DNA from: JAGLON01 sp041394985
Lineage (GTDB): Bacteria; Zixibacteria; MSB-5A5; GN15; JAAZOE01
Direction: 5' to 3'
Assembly: GCA_041394985.1 (NCBI GenBank)
Contig: JAWLBI010000001.1
Location: forward strand, 3,286,001 to 3,350,000
Length of the DNA stretch: 64,000 nucleotides
Below are positions 49,777 through 59,252 of this stretch, piece by piece. The notes under the pieces were generated by a model, which was given only the letters and a program-made list of their open reading frames with translations, did no database searches and had not been told where the DNA came from. The translations under genes were made by a program, and so were the position numbers. The first letter of the stretch is position 1. Every line of letters starts with the position of its first letter.

Positions 49777-50409
49777 CTATTGTTGCGCCATACTCTTCAG
49801 GCGCTCTTCCGGAGACATCAGCAGGGTTACGCGCACGCCGAAATTCTCATCAACAACGACGACCTCGCCTTTGGCGATAACGACATTATTGACCAGTAAA
49901 TCAACCGGCTCGCCAGCCAGTTTATTCAATTCGACGACCGACCCCGGTCCCAGCGCCAACAGATCGGAGATGGGCATTTCTGTTCGGCCCAGTTCGATCG
50001 AAATCGGCATCTTGACATCGAGCAGCATATCGATGTTGCGCGATGAAGACGAATGCCCCGATGACGGACTGAGCTGCTGGAATTCGACCGGATTCGCCTG
50101 CGGCTGCTCCATTTGCACTCCGCTCAGGTCCGGGAATTCATCACCGCCCACATCCATATCGCCGCCTTCTTCTTCCAGCATCTTCAGCATAGCTGCTTCC
50201 GCATCGTCTTCGGCCACATCACCCTCGTTTACTACTTTGTCGAACTCCGCTTCGGCATCCGCCTCACCGACGGCGATATCGCCGCCATCAGGCATAGCAT
50301 CTGCCTCTTCTCCGAGTTCGCCGCCCGTGCCGCCTGCCGAATCATCAGCACCCAGGTCTTCCGGCAGTTCCTCATCCAATGAGCCATCCGGTATGTGTTC
50401 GTCCGGCAT
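49777..50409 (-). CDS. fliN: FliN, flagellar switch protein with long acidic N-terminus
   Basis: A 210-residue protein. The first 120 residues are very acidic and Gly/Ala-rich (DEELPEDLGADD, DEFPDLSGVQM). The C-terminal about 85 residues are the SpoA domain: MLLDVKMPISIELGRTEMPISDLLALGPGSVVELNKLAGEPVDLLVNNVVIAKGEVVVVDENFGVRVT. It forms the C-ring with FliM and FliG. The long acidic arm resembles FliY-type spacing but lacks a CheC domain. The start has AGGAG upstream. Confidence 0.93.
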   Translation of the reverse strand: MPDEHIPDGSLDEELPEDLGADDSAGGTGGELGEEADAMPDGGDIAVGEADAEAEFDKVVNEGDVAEDDAEAAMLKMLEEEGGDMDVGGDEFPDLSGVQMEQPQANPVEFQQLSPSSGHSSSSRNIDMLLDVKMPISIELGRTEMPISDLLALGPGSVVELNKLAGEPVDLLVNNVVIAKGEVVVVDENFGVRVTLLMSPEERLKSMAQQ

Positions 50410-50415
50410 GAGTGG

Positions 50416-51411
50416 TCACTCCTTTCCTATTTCTTCAATGACATCCGTGACAATAAAGCCCTTCTTGTTCCCGACCTTTCCGGGACGGCCTTTAAATTTC
50501 CGGCGATTCTTGACCATGACATCGATTTCTTTTGAGATTTTATTGTCGGTCGTGATGATATCTCCGACTTTCATACCGATAAAATCACGAATCCGCACAT
50601 CCGTCTTGGCCAGAATCGCATGAATCGGAACGCGCAGGCGCAGAAGGTTCTCGCGATTGATCTTTTCATCCGCACTTTGCGTTTTCCGCTTCGTCGCATC
50701 GATCCAGTTTTGCGCCGACAGCTTACCGATGATGCTCTCCAGAGCCACATACGGATAACAAATCGTCATCAGACCGGTCGACTGAAACAGCTTCAACTGG
50801 AATGAAATGACGATGACCGTTTCACCCGGCGGTACGATTTGGACGAACTGCGGGTTGGTCTCCAGACTCAACTGCTCAATCTGCACCGGGCAGATATGCG
50901 CCCAGGCATCTTCAAGTTCCTTGTAAATAACCTTGACGATGCGGTTCATCAATGACCGCTCGATGCCGGTCAATTCACGACCCGTATCGAGCACCTTGCC
51001 CATGCCGCCGAACATGCGCTCGACGAAGGCATAAGTAAGCGTCGGGTTAAAATCGACGATACAGGCGCCATCCAGCGGTTCAGCGCGAAACGTGAACGTA
51101 CACGACGGCGACACCAGCGACATGATAAATTCGCTGTAGGTTATCTGGTCGACCGACACGAGGTCGACATCCAGCATCGCGCGATGAATATTCGACAACA
51201 CCGATCCGATGTGACCGGCGAAGTTGTCGTGCATATTCTCGAGCGTCCGGAGCTGATCCTTCGAAACTCGGTTGGGATGCTTAAAGTCATACACCACAAC
51301 CGAGCGCATCCGGTCATCCTGACCGGCATCCTTCTCCTCGGTTAAATCATCTCCTGCCGACACTGTCGACAACAGGGCATCGATTTCATCCTGTGATAGT
51401 ATCTTTGCCAC
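50416..51411 (-). CDS. fliM: FliM, flagellar motor switch protein
   Basis: A 331-residue protein. The N-terminal CheY-binding motif is LSQDEIDALL (5-14). Then come the CheC-like middle domain (LRTLENMHDNFAGHIGSVLSNIHR, GKVLDTGRELTGIERSLMNRIV) and the SpoA domain (LAKTDVRIRDFIGMKVGDIITTDNKISKEIDVMVKNRRKFKGRPG). Full length. It receives phospho-CheY, probably from one of the CheY-like proteins downstream. Confidence 0.96.
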   Translation of the reverse strand: MAKILSQDEIDALLSTVSAGDDLTEEKDAGQDDRMRSVVVYDFKHPNRVSKDQLRTLENMHDNFAGHIGSVLSNIHRAMLDVDLVSVDQITYSEFIMSLVSPSCTFTFRAEPLDGACIVDFNPTLTYAFVERMFGGMGKVLDTGRELTGIERSLMNRIVKVIYKELEDAWAHICPVQIEQLSLETNPQFVQIVPPGETVIVISFQLKLFQSTGLMTICYPYVALESIIGKLSAQNWIDATKRKTQSADEKINRENLLRLRVPIHAILAKTDVRIRDFIGMKVGDIITTDNKISKEIDVMVKNRRKFKGRPGKVGNKKGFIVTDVIEEIGKE

Positions 51412-51423
51412 AATCAGACCTCA

Positions 51424-52047
51424 TCACTGTAATACAAATTCGGTAAAGTACACACCTGCGATGTCGTCGCTCTTCAGCAGCTTCTGAACCCGAAGCTGGA
51501 TGAGCTTGCGAAGCCGTTCGCGGTGTTTGGCATCACTCAATTCGGGCACCGACTGCGAGGAGAGTATCGTGATCAGGGCATCACGAATGATGACCTCTTT
51601 TTCCTTGAACTTCTTCGCATCTTTGCCCGTTTCGAATTCGAATCCGATCGTCGTTGCGAGGAACCTCGTTCCGCCGGTACCGGCCGGATTGACGACGATA
51701 TTATCAACGAGAATCATATTATCGTTGGACGCCGCCGCACCGCCTCCGTGACCGCCGCTTCCGCCATGGCCGCCCGATTCCTCTTCAGGCTTTTCCTCCT
51801 CGGCTTCCGCATGCGTCGCCTCTTCCTCGGCATGACCGTCATTCTTTTGTTCTTCCACCTGCGCGGTCTCATCGCCGCCCGACAGCATCGGTTTGACAAC
51901 CTTCGCCGTGACGAACCAGGCCGCAACAATCATGACAACAACGATGCCGCCCAGAATACCGTACTTCTTGATGGGCGATGAGCCGCCGGACTTCGACGAA
52001 TCTTCGTTCTCGTCAACTTCCACCATAGTGCTCTCTTCATCAGCCAT
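51424..52047 (-). CDS. fliL: FliL, flagellar basal-body-associated protein
   Basis: A 207-residue protein. One membrane helix (YGILGGIVVVMIVAAWFVTAKVV, about 29-51) is followed by a His/Glu/Gly-rich linker (GGHGGSGGHGGG) and the FliL domain (NIVVNPAGTGGTRFLATTIGFEFE, VIIRDALITILSSQSVPELSD, VYFTEFVLQ). It supports stator function near the motor. It overlaps flbD by 8 bases. motA and motB, often beside flbD, are absent here. Confidence 0.92.
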   Translation of the reverse strand: MADEESTMVEVDENEDSSKSGGSSPIKKYGILGGIVVVMIVAAWFVTAKVVKPMLSGGDETAQVEEQKNDGHAEEEATHAEAEEEKPEEESGGHGGSGGHGGGAAASNDNMILVDNIVVNPAGTGGTRFLATTIGFEFETGKDAKKFKEKEVIIRDALITILSSQSVPELSDAKHRERLRKLIQLRVQKLLKSDDIAGVYFTEFVLQ

Positions 52048-52267
52048 GATGTTCTCCCTCTATCACGGCCTGACCCGGGGATGTTATCCCCGAGGCAAGC
52101 CTTTTAAATTCCGCCACTTTCAAAATGACATCTTCAGAAGTTTCCTGAACCATGATCTTCGTCCCGTTCACCAGGGTGATGATCGTATCAGGTATCTCCT
52201 CGACGAATTCGATGAGATCCGAGTTAATCACCAGCCGGTTACCGTTCAGTTTCGTTACCGTAATCAC
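52040..52267 (-). CDS. flbD: FlbD-family flagellar protein (SwrD-like)
   Basis: A 75-residue small protein with the family pattern: MITVTKLNGNRLVINSDLIEFVEEIPDTIITLVNGTKIMVQE, then SEDVILKVAEFKR. The SwrD form in Bacillus raises flagellar torque. It lies 15 bases after flgE. A characteristic marker in this position. Confidence 0.9.
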   Translation of the reverse strand: MITVTKLNGNRLVINSDLIEFVEEIPDTIITLVNGTKIMVQETSEDVILKVAEFKRLASGITSPGQAVIEGEHHG

Positions 52268-52282
52268 GATTCATTCACCTCA

Positions 52283-54256
52283 TTATCGCTTCAAGTTTAC
52301 CAGTTCGTCGAGCATGTTGTCGGATGTCGTAATCACGCGAGCATTCGCCTGAAAACCGCGCTGTGCGGTGATCATATTAGTGAACTCCATCGCGATGTCT
52401 ACGTTGGACGATTCCAGAGCGCCGGAGCTAATGGCGCCGGAAATCGTTTCACCGGCAACACCTGAGATCGCGGCGCCGGAGTTCGCCGACACCTGATACA
52501 CATTGCCGCCGACCTTCAACAAACCGGACTTGTTATTAAAATCTGCAAGGACAAGCTGCGCCAGCGTACGGGACACACCATTGGAGAAAATACCACTGAT
52601 GCGACCGGCCGCGTCGAAGCTGATCTTTTCCAGGATACCCATCGCATATCCATCCTGCTGAATCGCAGAAGCCGTATGCGCCGAGTTAAATCCGGTCAGA
52701 CCGCTGAAACCGGACGATACACCGGCATCAATGTTGAGATCAACAACTTCCGCGCCTGTGCCGGGATCATACCGAAGCGAATTGGCGCCGCCGTTATAAT
52801 CGAAGCTCAACAGCGAGCCGTCGGGATTAAAGCGGACCGTGCCCGAACCGCCTTCAAGAATCATCTCATCGTCCGGGAATGAAACTTCCCAATCCCACAT
52901 ATTCGGGGTCGTCGTGCGCGTAAAGGTGAAAATAGTCGTATGCTTGCCACCCTGCGAATCGTACGTCACGATCGACGTGGAATGCTGAGTCGGCTGCGTC
53001 TCGACAAGTATCGTACCGGCACTGATACCGGTCGTACTCGGACTCGAATTCTGCAGCGTAATACCGCCGCCACCGAGACCATCGACCAGATATGCCAAAC
53101 CGGAATCCGGATCGACGACGATATCAAGTGCCACGCTCGCTTCCGGCGGCTTACCGATCGGCGTGAACGTATCGACCGCCGTAAAGGTATGATCCAAACC
53201 GTTATTCGCGATGGCAATGTTACCGTCGGCTATTCCGAAAATACGGTTCACGATATTACCGTGCGTCGCATCCGTTGCTACCGACGATGACGTCTGAATA
53301 TTAAAGTCGCCTCCGTTACCGGCATATGTGCGTCTTACGACTATTTGCGCATTGGCTGGATTCGTCGTATCCAGATAACAATTAACACCGGCCAATTCAT
53401 TAATTCGCGTGACCAGATCATTCACCGTCGACTGCGCATTGAGACCGAGAATCGCATTCGATATACCACCGTCTACCGTAATCGACAGATTGAAATCATC
53501 GATGCCCAAATCATTGAGCGTCGTCGTACCGGACATCGACCCATACAGGTTTGCGCCGGTGAAAGTCGAATTGACAGCCTGACCGTTTCCGCCATTGTCG
53601 CTGATAACGATCGAGTGCGTACCGCCTGCGCCATTGGCGGCATAGGTGCCGGTAAGGATGTCGATACCGGTCGTCGTCGTGTTTTCATTGACGATGGACG
53701 CCGACGCTTCCGTCGCATCACTGTCGAGGTTATTCGCCAGTATGACTTCCGTCGTGGCATAGGCCGGATCCTGCTGACCGAACGGCAGCGTAATATCGCC
53801 GATCGTCGCAAGGGCCGAGATACGGCCGTTGGCATCAGCCATACGACCCTGCACTTTCATACCGGTCGCGGGATCAACCAGGAAACTTTCCGCATCGACG
53901 CCGAAGGCGCCGGCACGAGTGTAAAATTCACCCTGTCCGTCGGACAGGACGAAGAATCCGGAACCCTGAATCGCCAAATCGGTAATCTGACCGGTGGTCT
54001 CGAGACCGCCCTGCGTGAACAGCGTATCGACGGTTCCGACTTTCATACCAAGACCGATCTGTACCGGGTTCGTACCGCCGGAGATTTCCGAGGGACGCCC
54101 CGCGCCTTTCATCGTCTGCACCAGGGCATCCTGGAACAGCACACGGCCGCCTTTGAATCCGGTCGTGTTGACGTTGGCGATATTGTTACCGATCACATTC
54201 ATTCGCACCTGATGGTTGCGCAGTCCGGAGACACCGGAAAATAATGAACTCATCAT
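52283..54256 (-). CDS. flgE: FlgE, flagellar hook protein
   Basis: A 657-residue hook protein. The N-terminus MSSLFSGVSGLRNHQVRMNVIGNNIANVNTTGFKGGRVLFQD is the rod/hook motif, and the C-terminus SNVDIAMEFTNMITAQRGFQANARVITTSDNMLDELVNL is its partner. Between them a long central domain, larger than the enteric hook, explains the length. GGAGG lies upstream; MM at the start leaves 54256 or 54253. Exported through the FlhAB/FliPQR gate. Confidence 0.96.
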   Translation of the reverse strand: MMSSLFSGVSGLRNHQVRMNVIGNNIANVNTTGFKGGRVLFQDALVQTMKGAGRPSEISGGTNPVQIGLGMKVGTVDTLFTQGGLETTGQITDLAIQGSGFFVLSDGQGEFYTRAGAFGVDAESFLVDPATGMKVQGRMADANGRISALATIGDITLPFGQQDPAYATTEVILANNLDSDATEASASIVNENTTTTGIDILTGTYAANGAGGTHSIVISDNGGNGQAVNSTFTGANLYGSMSGTTTLNDLGIDDFNLSITVDGGISNAILGLNAQSTVNDLVTRINELAGVNCYLDTTNPANAQIVVRRTYAGNGGDFNIQTSSSVATDATHGNIVNRIFGIADGNIAIANNGLDHTFTAVDTFTPIGKPPEASVALDIVVDPDSGLAYLVDGLGGGGITLQNSSPSTTGISAGTILVETQPTQHSTSIVTYDSQGGKHTTIFTFTRTTTPNMWDWEVSFPDDEMILEGGSGTVRFNPDGSLLSFDYNGGANSLRYDPGTGAEVVDLNIDAGVSSGFSGLTGFNSAHTASAIQQDGYAMGILEKISFDAAGRISGIFSNGVSRTLAQLVLADFNNKSGLLKVGGNVYQVSANSGAAISGVAGETISGAISSGALESSNVDIAMEFTNMITAQRGFQANARVITTSDNMLDELVNLKR

Positions 54257-54354
54257 GAGAGAAGTTCCTCCATGTTTGCGTTCCGGCCCCTCCGCCTCTG
54301 CGAAGTCCAGCCGTACTTGTTATTCATCGTATTACTCACATCCATATCCATTCT

Positions 54355-54759
54355 TTACAAAATCACCGCACTGTCGATCGACGTAAACACACCATCGCGA
54401 AGATTATCGCGATCGAACGCCGTGATGACAGTCCTATTTGGAACCGAGACGACATAGGCGGCATCTTCCGAGAGTACCAGCGACTCCCGGGCCCCTTTAG
54501 CCTCGGCTTTGTCAATCGCATTCGACAGCGCCGTCAGCTTATCCTCGCTGAGTTCGACACCGCGCGAATGCAAACGGGCCCGCGCGTGTGCCGAAAACTG
54601 CACCCGCTTCTCGTCGTTCAGCACGGTATCCAACGTCGACTTAAAATTGACCTTCGACGCCGCACTATCCGGGAGATTGGTCCGCTTGACGCCGGTGCCC
54701 GGACCATCCGTCCGGGTCGGCAAATTCACCTGTTGTTGATAAGCATTGATTTTCAGCAT
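54355..54759 (-). CDS. TIGR02530-type flagellar operon protein
   Basis: A 134-residue protein. The central block VQFSAHARARLHSRGVELSEDKLTALSNAIDKAEAKGARESLVLSEDAAYVVSVPNRTVITAF matches the small family found between flgD and flgE in many flagellar operons. Function is undefined, possibly hook-related. It lies 3 bases after flgD. The 98-base gap to flgE has no gene. Confidence 0.8.
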   Translation of the reverse strand: MLKINAYQQQVNLPTRTDGPGTGVKRTNLPDSAASKVNFKSTLDTVLNDEKRVQFSAHARARLHSRGVELSEDKLTALSNAIDKAEAKGARESLVLSEDAAYVVSVPNRTVITAFDRDNLRDGVFTSIDSAVIL

Positions 54760-54762
54760 AGC

Positions 54763-55437
54763 TTATCCCTCTTTCACCTCGTTAACCGATGACAGCGGAA
54801 TATCCTGGCCGTTAATGCGCAGAAGCGCATATCCGTCTTTGTAAATGACGCCTTCGACCTGACCTTCCATGTACTGCGACGGCGTGTACGTATTGCCATT
54901 GGCGTCGGTCGCGGAGACCGATACCGTATACAGGCCTGATGCGACCTGTACACCCGAATCGTCGGTGCCGTCCCAGTTAATGACATGATCGCCTTGATCC
55001 ATACCATTCTTGGTGATGGTCCTGACGACTGTGCCGTTTTCATCGGTGATTGTGATGGTGAGATCGGTCGTCGTACGGTCGAGATTGACCGCAATATCGG
55101 CCGCTCCGGCCGTCTGCAGATACACCTGAGACGAATCGGCGCGAACCGTTCGACCAATTAATGACGTGGCCATCGTGTTGGAAATCGTCTGCGACAGCAG
55201 ATAATCCCAGTTCAGGCTTTCGTTCAACGAGGAGTTCATGTTCTCTAACTGCTCAAGCGATGAGAACTGAGCCAATTGCGCCACGAAATCCTCGTTACTC
55301 ATCGGTTCCGTCGGATCCTGATGCGTCAACTGCTCGATGAGCAACTGGAGAAATTCATCCTTACCCAGTTCCTTCGTCGCAGTTGCCGTCGTCGTCGACG
55401 TGCCGTCGACATAGGTTACTCCGTTTACTGAGGACAT
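54763..55437 (-). CDS. flgD: FlgD, hook assembly capping protein
   Basis: A 224-residue protein. The export region LGKDEFLQLLIEQLTHQDPTEPMSNEDFVAQLAQFSSLEQLENMN is diagnostic. The FlgD Ig-like domain follows (VNLDRTTTDLTITITDENGTVVRTI, QGDHVINWDGTDDSGVQVASGLYTVSV). It caps the growing hook. Placed between fliK and flgE as usual. Confidence 0.95.
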   Translation of the reverse strand: MSSVNGVTYVDGTSTTTATATKELGKDEFLQLLIEQLTHQDPTEPMSNEDFVAQLAQFSSLEQLENMNSSLNESLNWDYLLSQTISNTMATSLIGRTVRADSSQVYLQTAGAADIAVNLDRTTTDLTITITDENGTVVRTITKNGMDQGDHVINWDGTDDSGVQVASGLYTVSVSATDANGNTYTPSQYMEGQVEGVIYKDGYALLRINGQDIPLSSVNEVKEG

Positions 55438-55449
55438 GTCATACCTCCC

Positions 55450-56943
55450 TTAAGCCAGGCAATTCACCATGACGCGCTGGAAATTTTCCTTCGTCATGTT
55501 GAAATCCTGTTTAAGTTGTTGATTATACCGACGGAAATTCTGTCCCTGATGCCGATCACCGAAAAATCCCTGCTGATTAAATTGGTGACCGGAATACGAT
55601 CCGGGACGACTCGATTCATTGACCGTGATATGGAACGCATCCACTTTGATACCGGATGACGACAGATGGCTCTCCAGTTGGCCCAGATTTCTCTCCACCG
55701 CCTGCTTGGCCTGCGTCGATTCCATGGTCAACTGCACGGTAACGACGCCGCGATGATTAATAATGGACAAATCCATTTTGCCCAGCGTCGCCGGCGATAA
55801 TTGCACCTGTATCTTCTGACCGGGATTCTGTTTCAACTGCTCGAGACCCTGATCGATATTGTAATATCGAACGGATGTCGAGGTCGTCGGCGCCTTCGCA
55901 TCGGATGCCGTCTGCGCATTTTCGGTCGAGATTTCGGCCGTCGACAGCGCCACGTTTTCCGATGAGACGCGAGTCATCTGCGCCGAGAACTCATCAGTCT
56001 TCGACTGACCGAAAGTCGTATCCTTGCCGGTCGATGAATCCTGATGTGATGTCTGCGCAAAAGATGTCACTCGGCGCGTCTGCGCATCGCCGCCTTCGGT
56101 CTCATCGACCTGAGTCGTCGCCTGTTCGATGGATAAGTCCGCCAGACTGCGCGACTGCTGAGCAACCGTCCGCGGTAATAACTGCTGCGTCGGCTGTGCA
56201 TCACCGTCTTCGACAGTCTCGACGACCAGTGATTTGACGCCAAGATTTGCCAGCATCGTAACAACATCTCTCTGTTGCTGCGGTGTGACAGTGACCGATT
56301 GGCTCGTTTCAGGCGTCAGAGTGTTTTCCAGGCTCTGCACATGAGTTGTTCCGGCCACATCCAGTTTGAGCCGGACCGATACACTCTCCCCGGTCGCTGT
56401 GCGAAGCAGGGCATCGGCGTTAATCCGCTGACCTTCTTGCTCGACCGTCCGGAGTTGAACCGGGATCAGCATTTCTTTCTCATTGGCGACATGAGCTTCG
56501 GTAATCAGCATCGGAACGGTATCATCCGCCGCTGCCTCGACCGGCACCTTGAGAAAGAGCTGAGGTTGATTTCGTTCATCCTCAACGACCGCCAGTTGCA
56601 CAGGAACAGTCAGTATCTGTTCCGCGCCGGCTATCGCTGTCGGTTGAACCGTCTGCTCCGATTTCGATTCCAGTTGCAATCCCAGCTTCTCAGCCAGGCC
56701 TTCCGTCAACAGCATCGGCGTTTCCTCCGCCAATAGCTCCTGAGGCGCAACGGTCATCAATTCCGGAATCGGGACGTCTCCGGTACCCGCAAGCGTTTGT
56801 GGCATATTCTGAAACTGCGGAAACAGCTTCATCAGCTTGCCGAAGTCACCGGTTCCCGAGGAAACCTGTGGGATTGTCTGAGCGCCGAACCCGAGTATCA
56901 TATCGAACGGGCTGGCGTTCATTCCCATGACTCCTGCATTCAT
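55450..56943 (-). CDS. fliK: FliK, hook-length control protein
   Basis: A 497-residue protein with a long, low-complexity Gln/Thr/Ser-rich body and the FliK C-terminal core: VQLSPATLGKMDLSIINHRGVVTVQLTMESTQAKQAVERNLGQLESHLSSSGIKVDAFHITVN. It measures hook length and flips FlhB specificity. The ATG at 56943, with GGAGG 6 nt upstream, is preferred over a TTG at 56997 that overlaps the upstream gene. Confidence 0.88.
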   Translation of the reverse strand: MNAGVMGMNASPFDMILGFGAQTIPQVSSGTGDFGKLMKLFPQFQNMPQTLAGTGDVPIPELMTVAPQELLAEETPMLLTEGLAEKLGLQLESKSEQTVQPTAIAGAEQILTVPVQLAVVEDERNQPQLFLKVPVEAAADDTVPMLITEAHVANEKEMLIPVQLRTVEQEGQRINADALLRTATGESVSVRLKLDVAGTTHVQSLENTLTPETSQSVTVTPQQQRDVVTMLANLGVKSLVVETVEDGDAQPTQQLLPRTVAQQSRSLADLSIEQATTQVDETEGGDAQTRRVTSFAQTSHQDSSTGKDTTFGQSKTDEFSAQMTRVSSENVALSTAEISTENAQTASDAKAPTTSTSVRYYNIDQGLEQLKQNPGQKIQVQLSPATLGKMDLSIINHRGVVTVQLTMESTQAKQAVERNLGQLESHLSSSGIKVDAFHITVNESSRPGSYSGHQFNQQGFFGDRHQGQNFRRYNQQLKQDFNMTKENFQRVMVNCLA

Positions 56944-56993
56944 AAACGCCTCCGGGACAACCGAACAGTCCGCGATGTTTCTGCAAGGACCAT

Positions 56994-57755
56994 TCAATTC
57001 TCCTCTGTTAAGGTTATCATACGAGATGAAATACGAGCCGCACGATCCGGGCTGATCGAACCCAGTATCTTGGCCGCATTTCCTGGTTTCATCTTTAAGA
57101 GCACGTCGACGGCCTGTTCCTCGTCGAGTTTGACAATCAACGGCGCCACCTGATCCGGCTTCATGCCGTCATATAATTTGGCGAGTGACGCTACGCGCGC
57201 CGACTGCATCTGATTTTTTTTGGCGATGAGCTGCTTAAGACGATATTCCTGCTTGTCGAGCTCCTTCATTTTATCTTCGATTTCTTTACGCTGAGCCGCC
57301 AGCTTGGCCTTTTCCGATTCCAGCCATTTGGAAGCCTCGATGGAATCCTTTTCCGTCATACCCGAAGCGCCGCCCTGACTTGCTCCATCTTCCTCGGCCA
57401 GCGCCATGATGTCATCCATATCTTCAGCCTGACTGACATCGTCGATTCCGAATAGCTCTTGCTCCAGTTTTGCGATTTCGGCCAGATATTCCTCGTCTTC
57501 CGACGGTTCATCAGCCTTGGCTTCTTTCCCCGCATCGTGCGATACTTCCGCCGTCTGCTCTCCTTCGGTCCCCTCTTCCGCCGTTTGCTCCGGCGACGAG
57601 AAAACGCCCATCATAAATGAGAATCCGGCGATCGCAACCACGAACACGACCACGCTGATGACTATCATCATCATGAGTCCCTTGGACTTACCCTTGGCCT
57701 TCGGCTCTTGCCCTTCCGCCGGGGCCTGTTCGTTTGTTTTTGCTTCTTCAGCCAT
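56994..57755 (-). CDS. motE: MotE-like protein with C-terminal MgtE-N-type domain
   Basis: A 253-residue protein. One N-terminal membrane helix (LMMMIVISVVVFVVAIAGFSFMM, about 27-49), an acidic stretch, a coiled coil (SEKAKLAAQRKEIEDKMKELDKQEYRLKQLI) and an MgtE-N-like domain (LAKLYDGMKPDQVAPLIVKLDEEQAVDVLLKMKPGNAAKILGSISPDRAARI). MotE acts as a chaperone for MotC in some bacteria. ATG 57755, with GAGG 8 nt upstream, is preferred over 57761. First gene after the sigma-54 promoter. Confidence 0.8.
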   Translation of the reverse strand: MAEEAKTNEQAPAEGQEPKAKGKSKGLMMMIVISVVVFVVAIAGFSFMMGVFSSPEQTAEEGTEGEQTAEVSHDAGKEAKADEPSEDEEYLAEIAKLEQELFGIDDVSQAEDMDDIMALAEEDGASQGGASGMTEKDSIEASKWLESEKAKLAAQRKEIEDKMKELDKQEYRLKQLIAKKNQMQSARVASLAKLYDGMKPDQVAPLIVKLDEEQAVDVLLKMKPGNAAKILGSISPDRAARISSRMITLTEEN

Positions 57756-57794
57756 ACGCATATCCTCAAAATGCTATTTTCCCACCGAAACCAA

Positions 57795-57809
57795 AGCAAG
57801 GGCTGTGCC
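57795..57809 (-). promoter_or_regulatory. Sigma-54 (RpoN) promoter of the motE-fliK flagellar operon
   Basis: On the minus strand GGCAC (57809-57805) and TTGCT (57799-57795) are set so that the GG and GC doublets are exactly 10 bases apart, the -24/-12 geometry of RpoN. It lies 40 bases before the motE ATG, giving a leader of about 29 bases. Such promoters drive hook and basal-body genes in many bacteria. No sigma-54 activator gene is in the window. Confidence 0.75.
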
Positions 57810-57904
57810 GGAGTCATGCCGGGGAACTCATGTTATTATCAGACATCAAGATAGGAGGATTATTTGCGGATAATTCGAAGGCGAATTCAAGCCCAAACAG
57901 GAAT

Positions 57905-57928
57905 ATTTCTCCCTGCCGGGCAGGAAAT
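57905..57928 (-). terminator. Possible hairpin terminator after mtaB
   Basis: On the minus strand CCTGC-CCG-GCAGG (57924-57912) forms a short stem 33 bases past the mtaB stop, flanked by matching ATTTC and GAAAT. A T-run is poor in that direction. It lies in the 57,756-57,956 gap together with the sigma-54 promoter. Confidence 0.35.
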
Positions 57929-57956
57929 TATTTCATTTTTTGGGAAAAAAGTGCCC

Positions 57957-59252
57957 CTAAGAGAGGAAGTGACCGGTCAGGCATTCTCCATCGACCGCTT
58001 CGGGCAAAAATCTGATTATTTCCCGGCCTCCGCCGGTAAATTGCGGCAATTTCACCTTTATATAATTGTCGGAAACACCCCGGTACAATCCGTCGCGACC
58101 GGGTGTTCGCTCCGATATCACCCCGAATTCTTTTCCGATCTGCTGCTGTAATTTTCGCCTGCGATTCTTATCGCACACGGTTCGCGCTCGACGGTTGCGC
58201 GATTTGATATCGGCAACCGGCACTTTTTCGATTATCTCGGAGGCTCGAGTCCCCGGCCGGTCCGAATAGGAAAACACATGCCCGTAATCGATATAACCGG
58301 ATTTCAATATTTCCAGAGAATCGGCGAAATCATCCTCGCTCTCGCCGGGAAATCCAACAATAAGGTCACACCCGACGGTGATATCGGGATTCGCTTCCTT
58401 TACTCTCTGAATAGTCTTGAGATATGCTTCCCGCCCATACGGCCGCCGCATGGCTCGCAGAATCACATCCGAACCTGATTGCAGCGGCAAATGCAGATGC
58501 CGACAGACTCGATCGTGAGCGGCAACGAATTCTAAGAGCTCGTCATCCAGCTCATTCGGTTCCAGTGACGATAGCCGTACCCGTCCGATTTTGGTCTGTT
58601 TTAAAATCTCCCGAACCAACCCGCCGAGTGTCAATCCATCTTTTCTATATTTGCCGATATGCACCGCCGTCAACACGACCTCGCTATAGCCGTCCGCCGC
58701 CAATGCGGAAATTTCTTCTATTATAGAGGAAGATTCAAATGACACGAGTCCGCCGCGCACCTTTGGAACGATGCAATACGAACAATTCTGATTACACCCC
58801 GTCCCGATTTGCACCATCGGTCGATGCGGCGGGTGCGCCTCGGCGATCGTATCATCCGCCAGTGCCTCGGTCGAATGATAATCGGTATCGTCTGCGGTCA
58901 AAAACAACTGCGGATAAGCATCCTGAATGATCCGCGCCAGATCCATCTTGCGATCATTGCTGACAACCAAATCGACGCCTTTCATCTCGGCAATCAATTC
59001 CTTTTCCGCCGCGACATAACACCCCGTCACGACAAGAATCGCCTCGGGATTATTTCGATATGCCCGATTAATCAGCTTGCGGCAATCGGCATCGGCCTTA
59101 CCGGTCACGGTGCAGGTATTGAGAATATACAAATCGGCGGTCTGCCAGAAATCCCTCCGTTGCAGACCGAGACTCATCAGTTCATCGGCGATCTTTTCCG
59201 TCTCGTATTGATTGAGACGACAGCCGACCGTTGCCAAAGCCATCGTTGCCAT
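57957..59252 (-). CDS. mtaB: MtaB, tRNA t6A37 methylthiotransferase
   Basis: A 431-residue radical-SAM methylthiotransferase that converts t6A37 to ms2t6A. The UPF0004 domain has Cys residues in TVGCRLNQYETE, LNTCTVTGKAD and VVTGCYVA (second cluster). The radical SAM motif is GTGCNQNCSYCIVPKVRG. Conserved LSSLEPNEL and HLHLPLQSGSD follow, then a TRAM-like end. Full length. It is followed by a sizeable gap, so it is probably not part of the flagellar transcript. Start ATG 59252. Confidence 0.93.
   Translation of the reverse strand: MATMALATVGCRLNQYETEKIADELMSLGLQRRDFWQTADLYILNTCTVTGKADADCRKLINRAYRNNPEAILVVTGCYVAAEKELIAEMKGVDLVVSNDRKMDLARIIQDAYPQLFLTADDTDYHSTEALADDTIAEAHPPHRPMVQIGTGCNQNCSYCIVPKVRGGLVSFESSSIIEEISALAADGYSEVVLTAVHIGKYRKDGLTLGGLVREILKQTKIGRVRLSSLEPNELDDELLEFVAAHDRVCRHLHLPLQSGSDVILRAMRRPYGREAYLKTIQRVKEANPDITVGCDLIVGFPGESEDDFADSLEILKSGYIDYGHVFSYSDRPGTRASEIIEKVPVADIKSRNRRARTVCDKNRRRKLQQQIGKEFGVISERTPGRDGLYRGVSDNYIKVKLPQFTGGGREIIRFLPEAVDGECLTGHFLS

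Noticed and set aside
49667..50623. Plus-strand Ser/Pro-rich frame of 318 codons across fliN and fliM
   Set aside because: Mirror of the acidic fliN arm; low complexity and no ribosome binding site.
53345..54244. Plus-strand frame of 299 codons inside flgE
   Set aside because: Arg/Ile-rich shadow of the flgE codon pattern; no start signal or known family.
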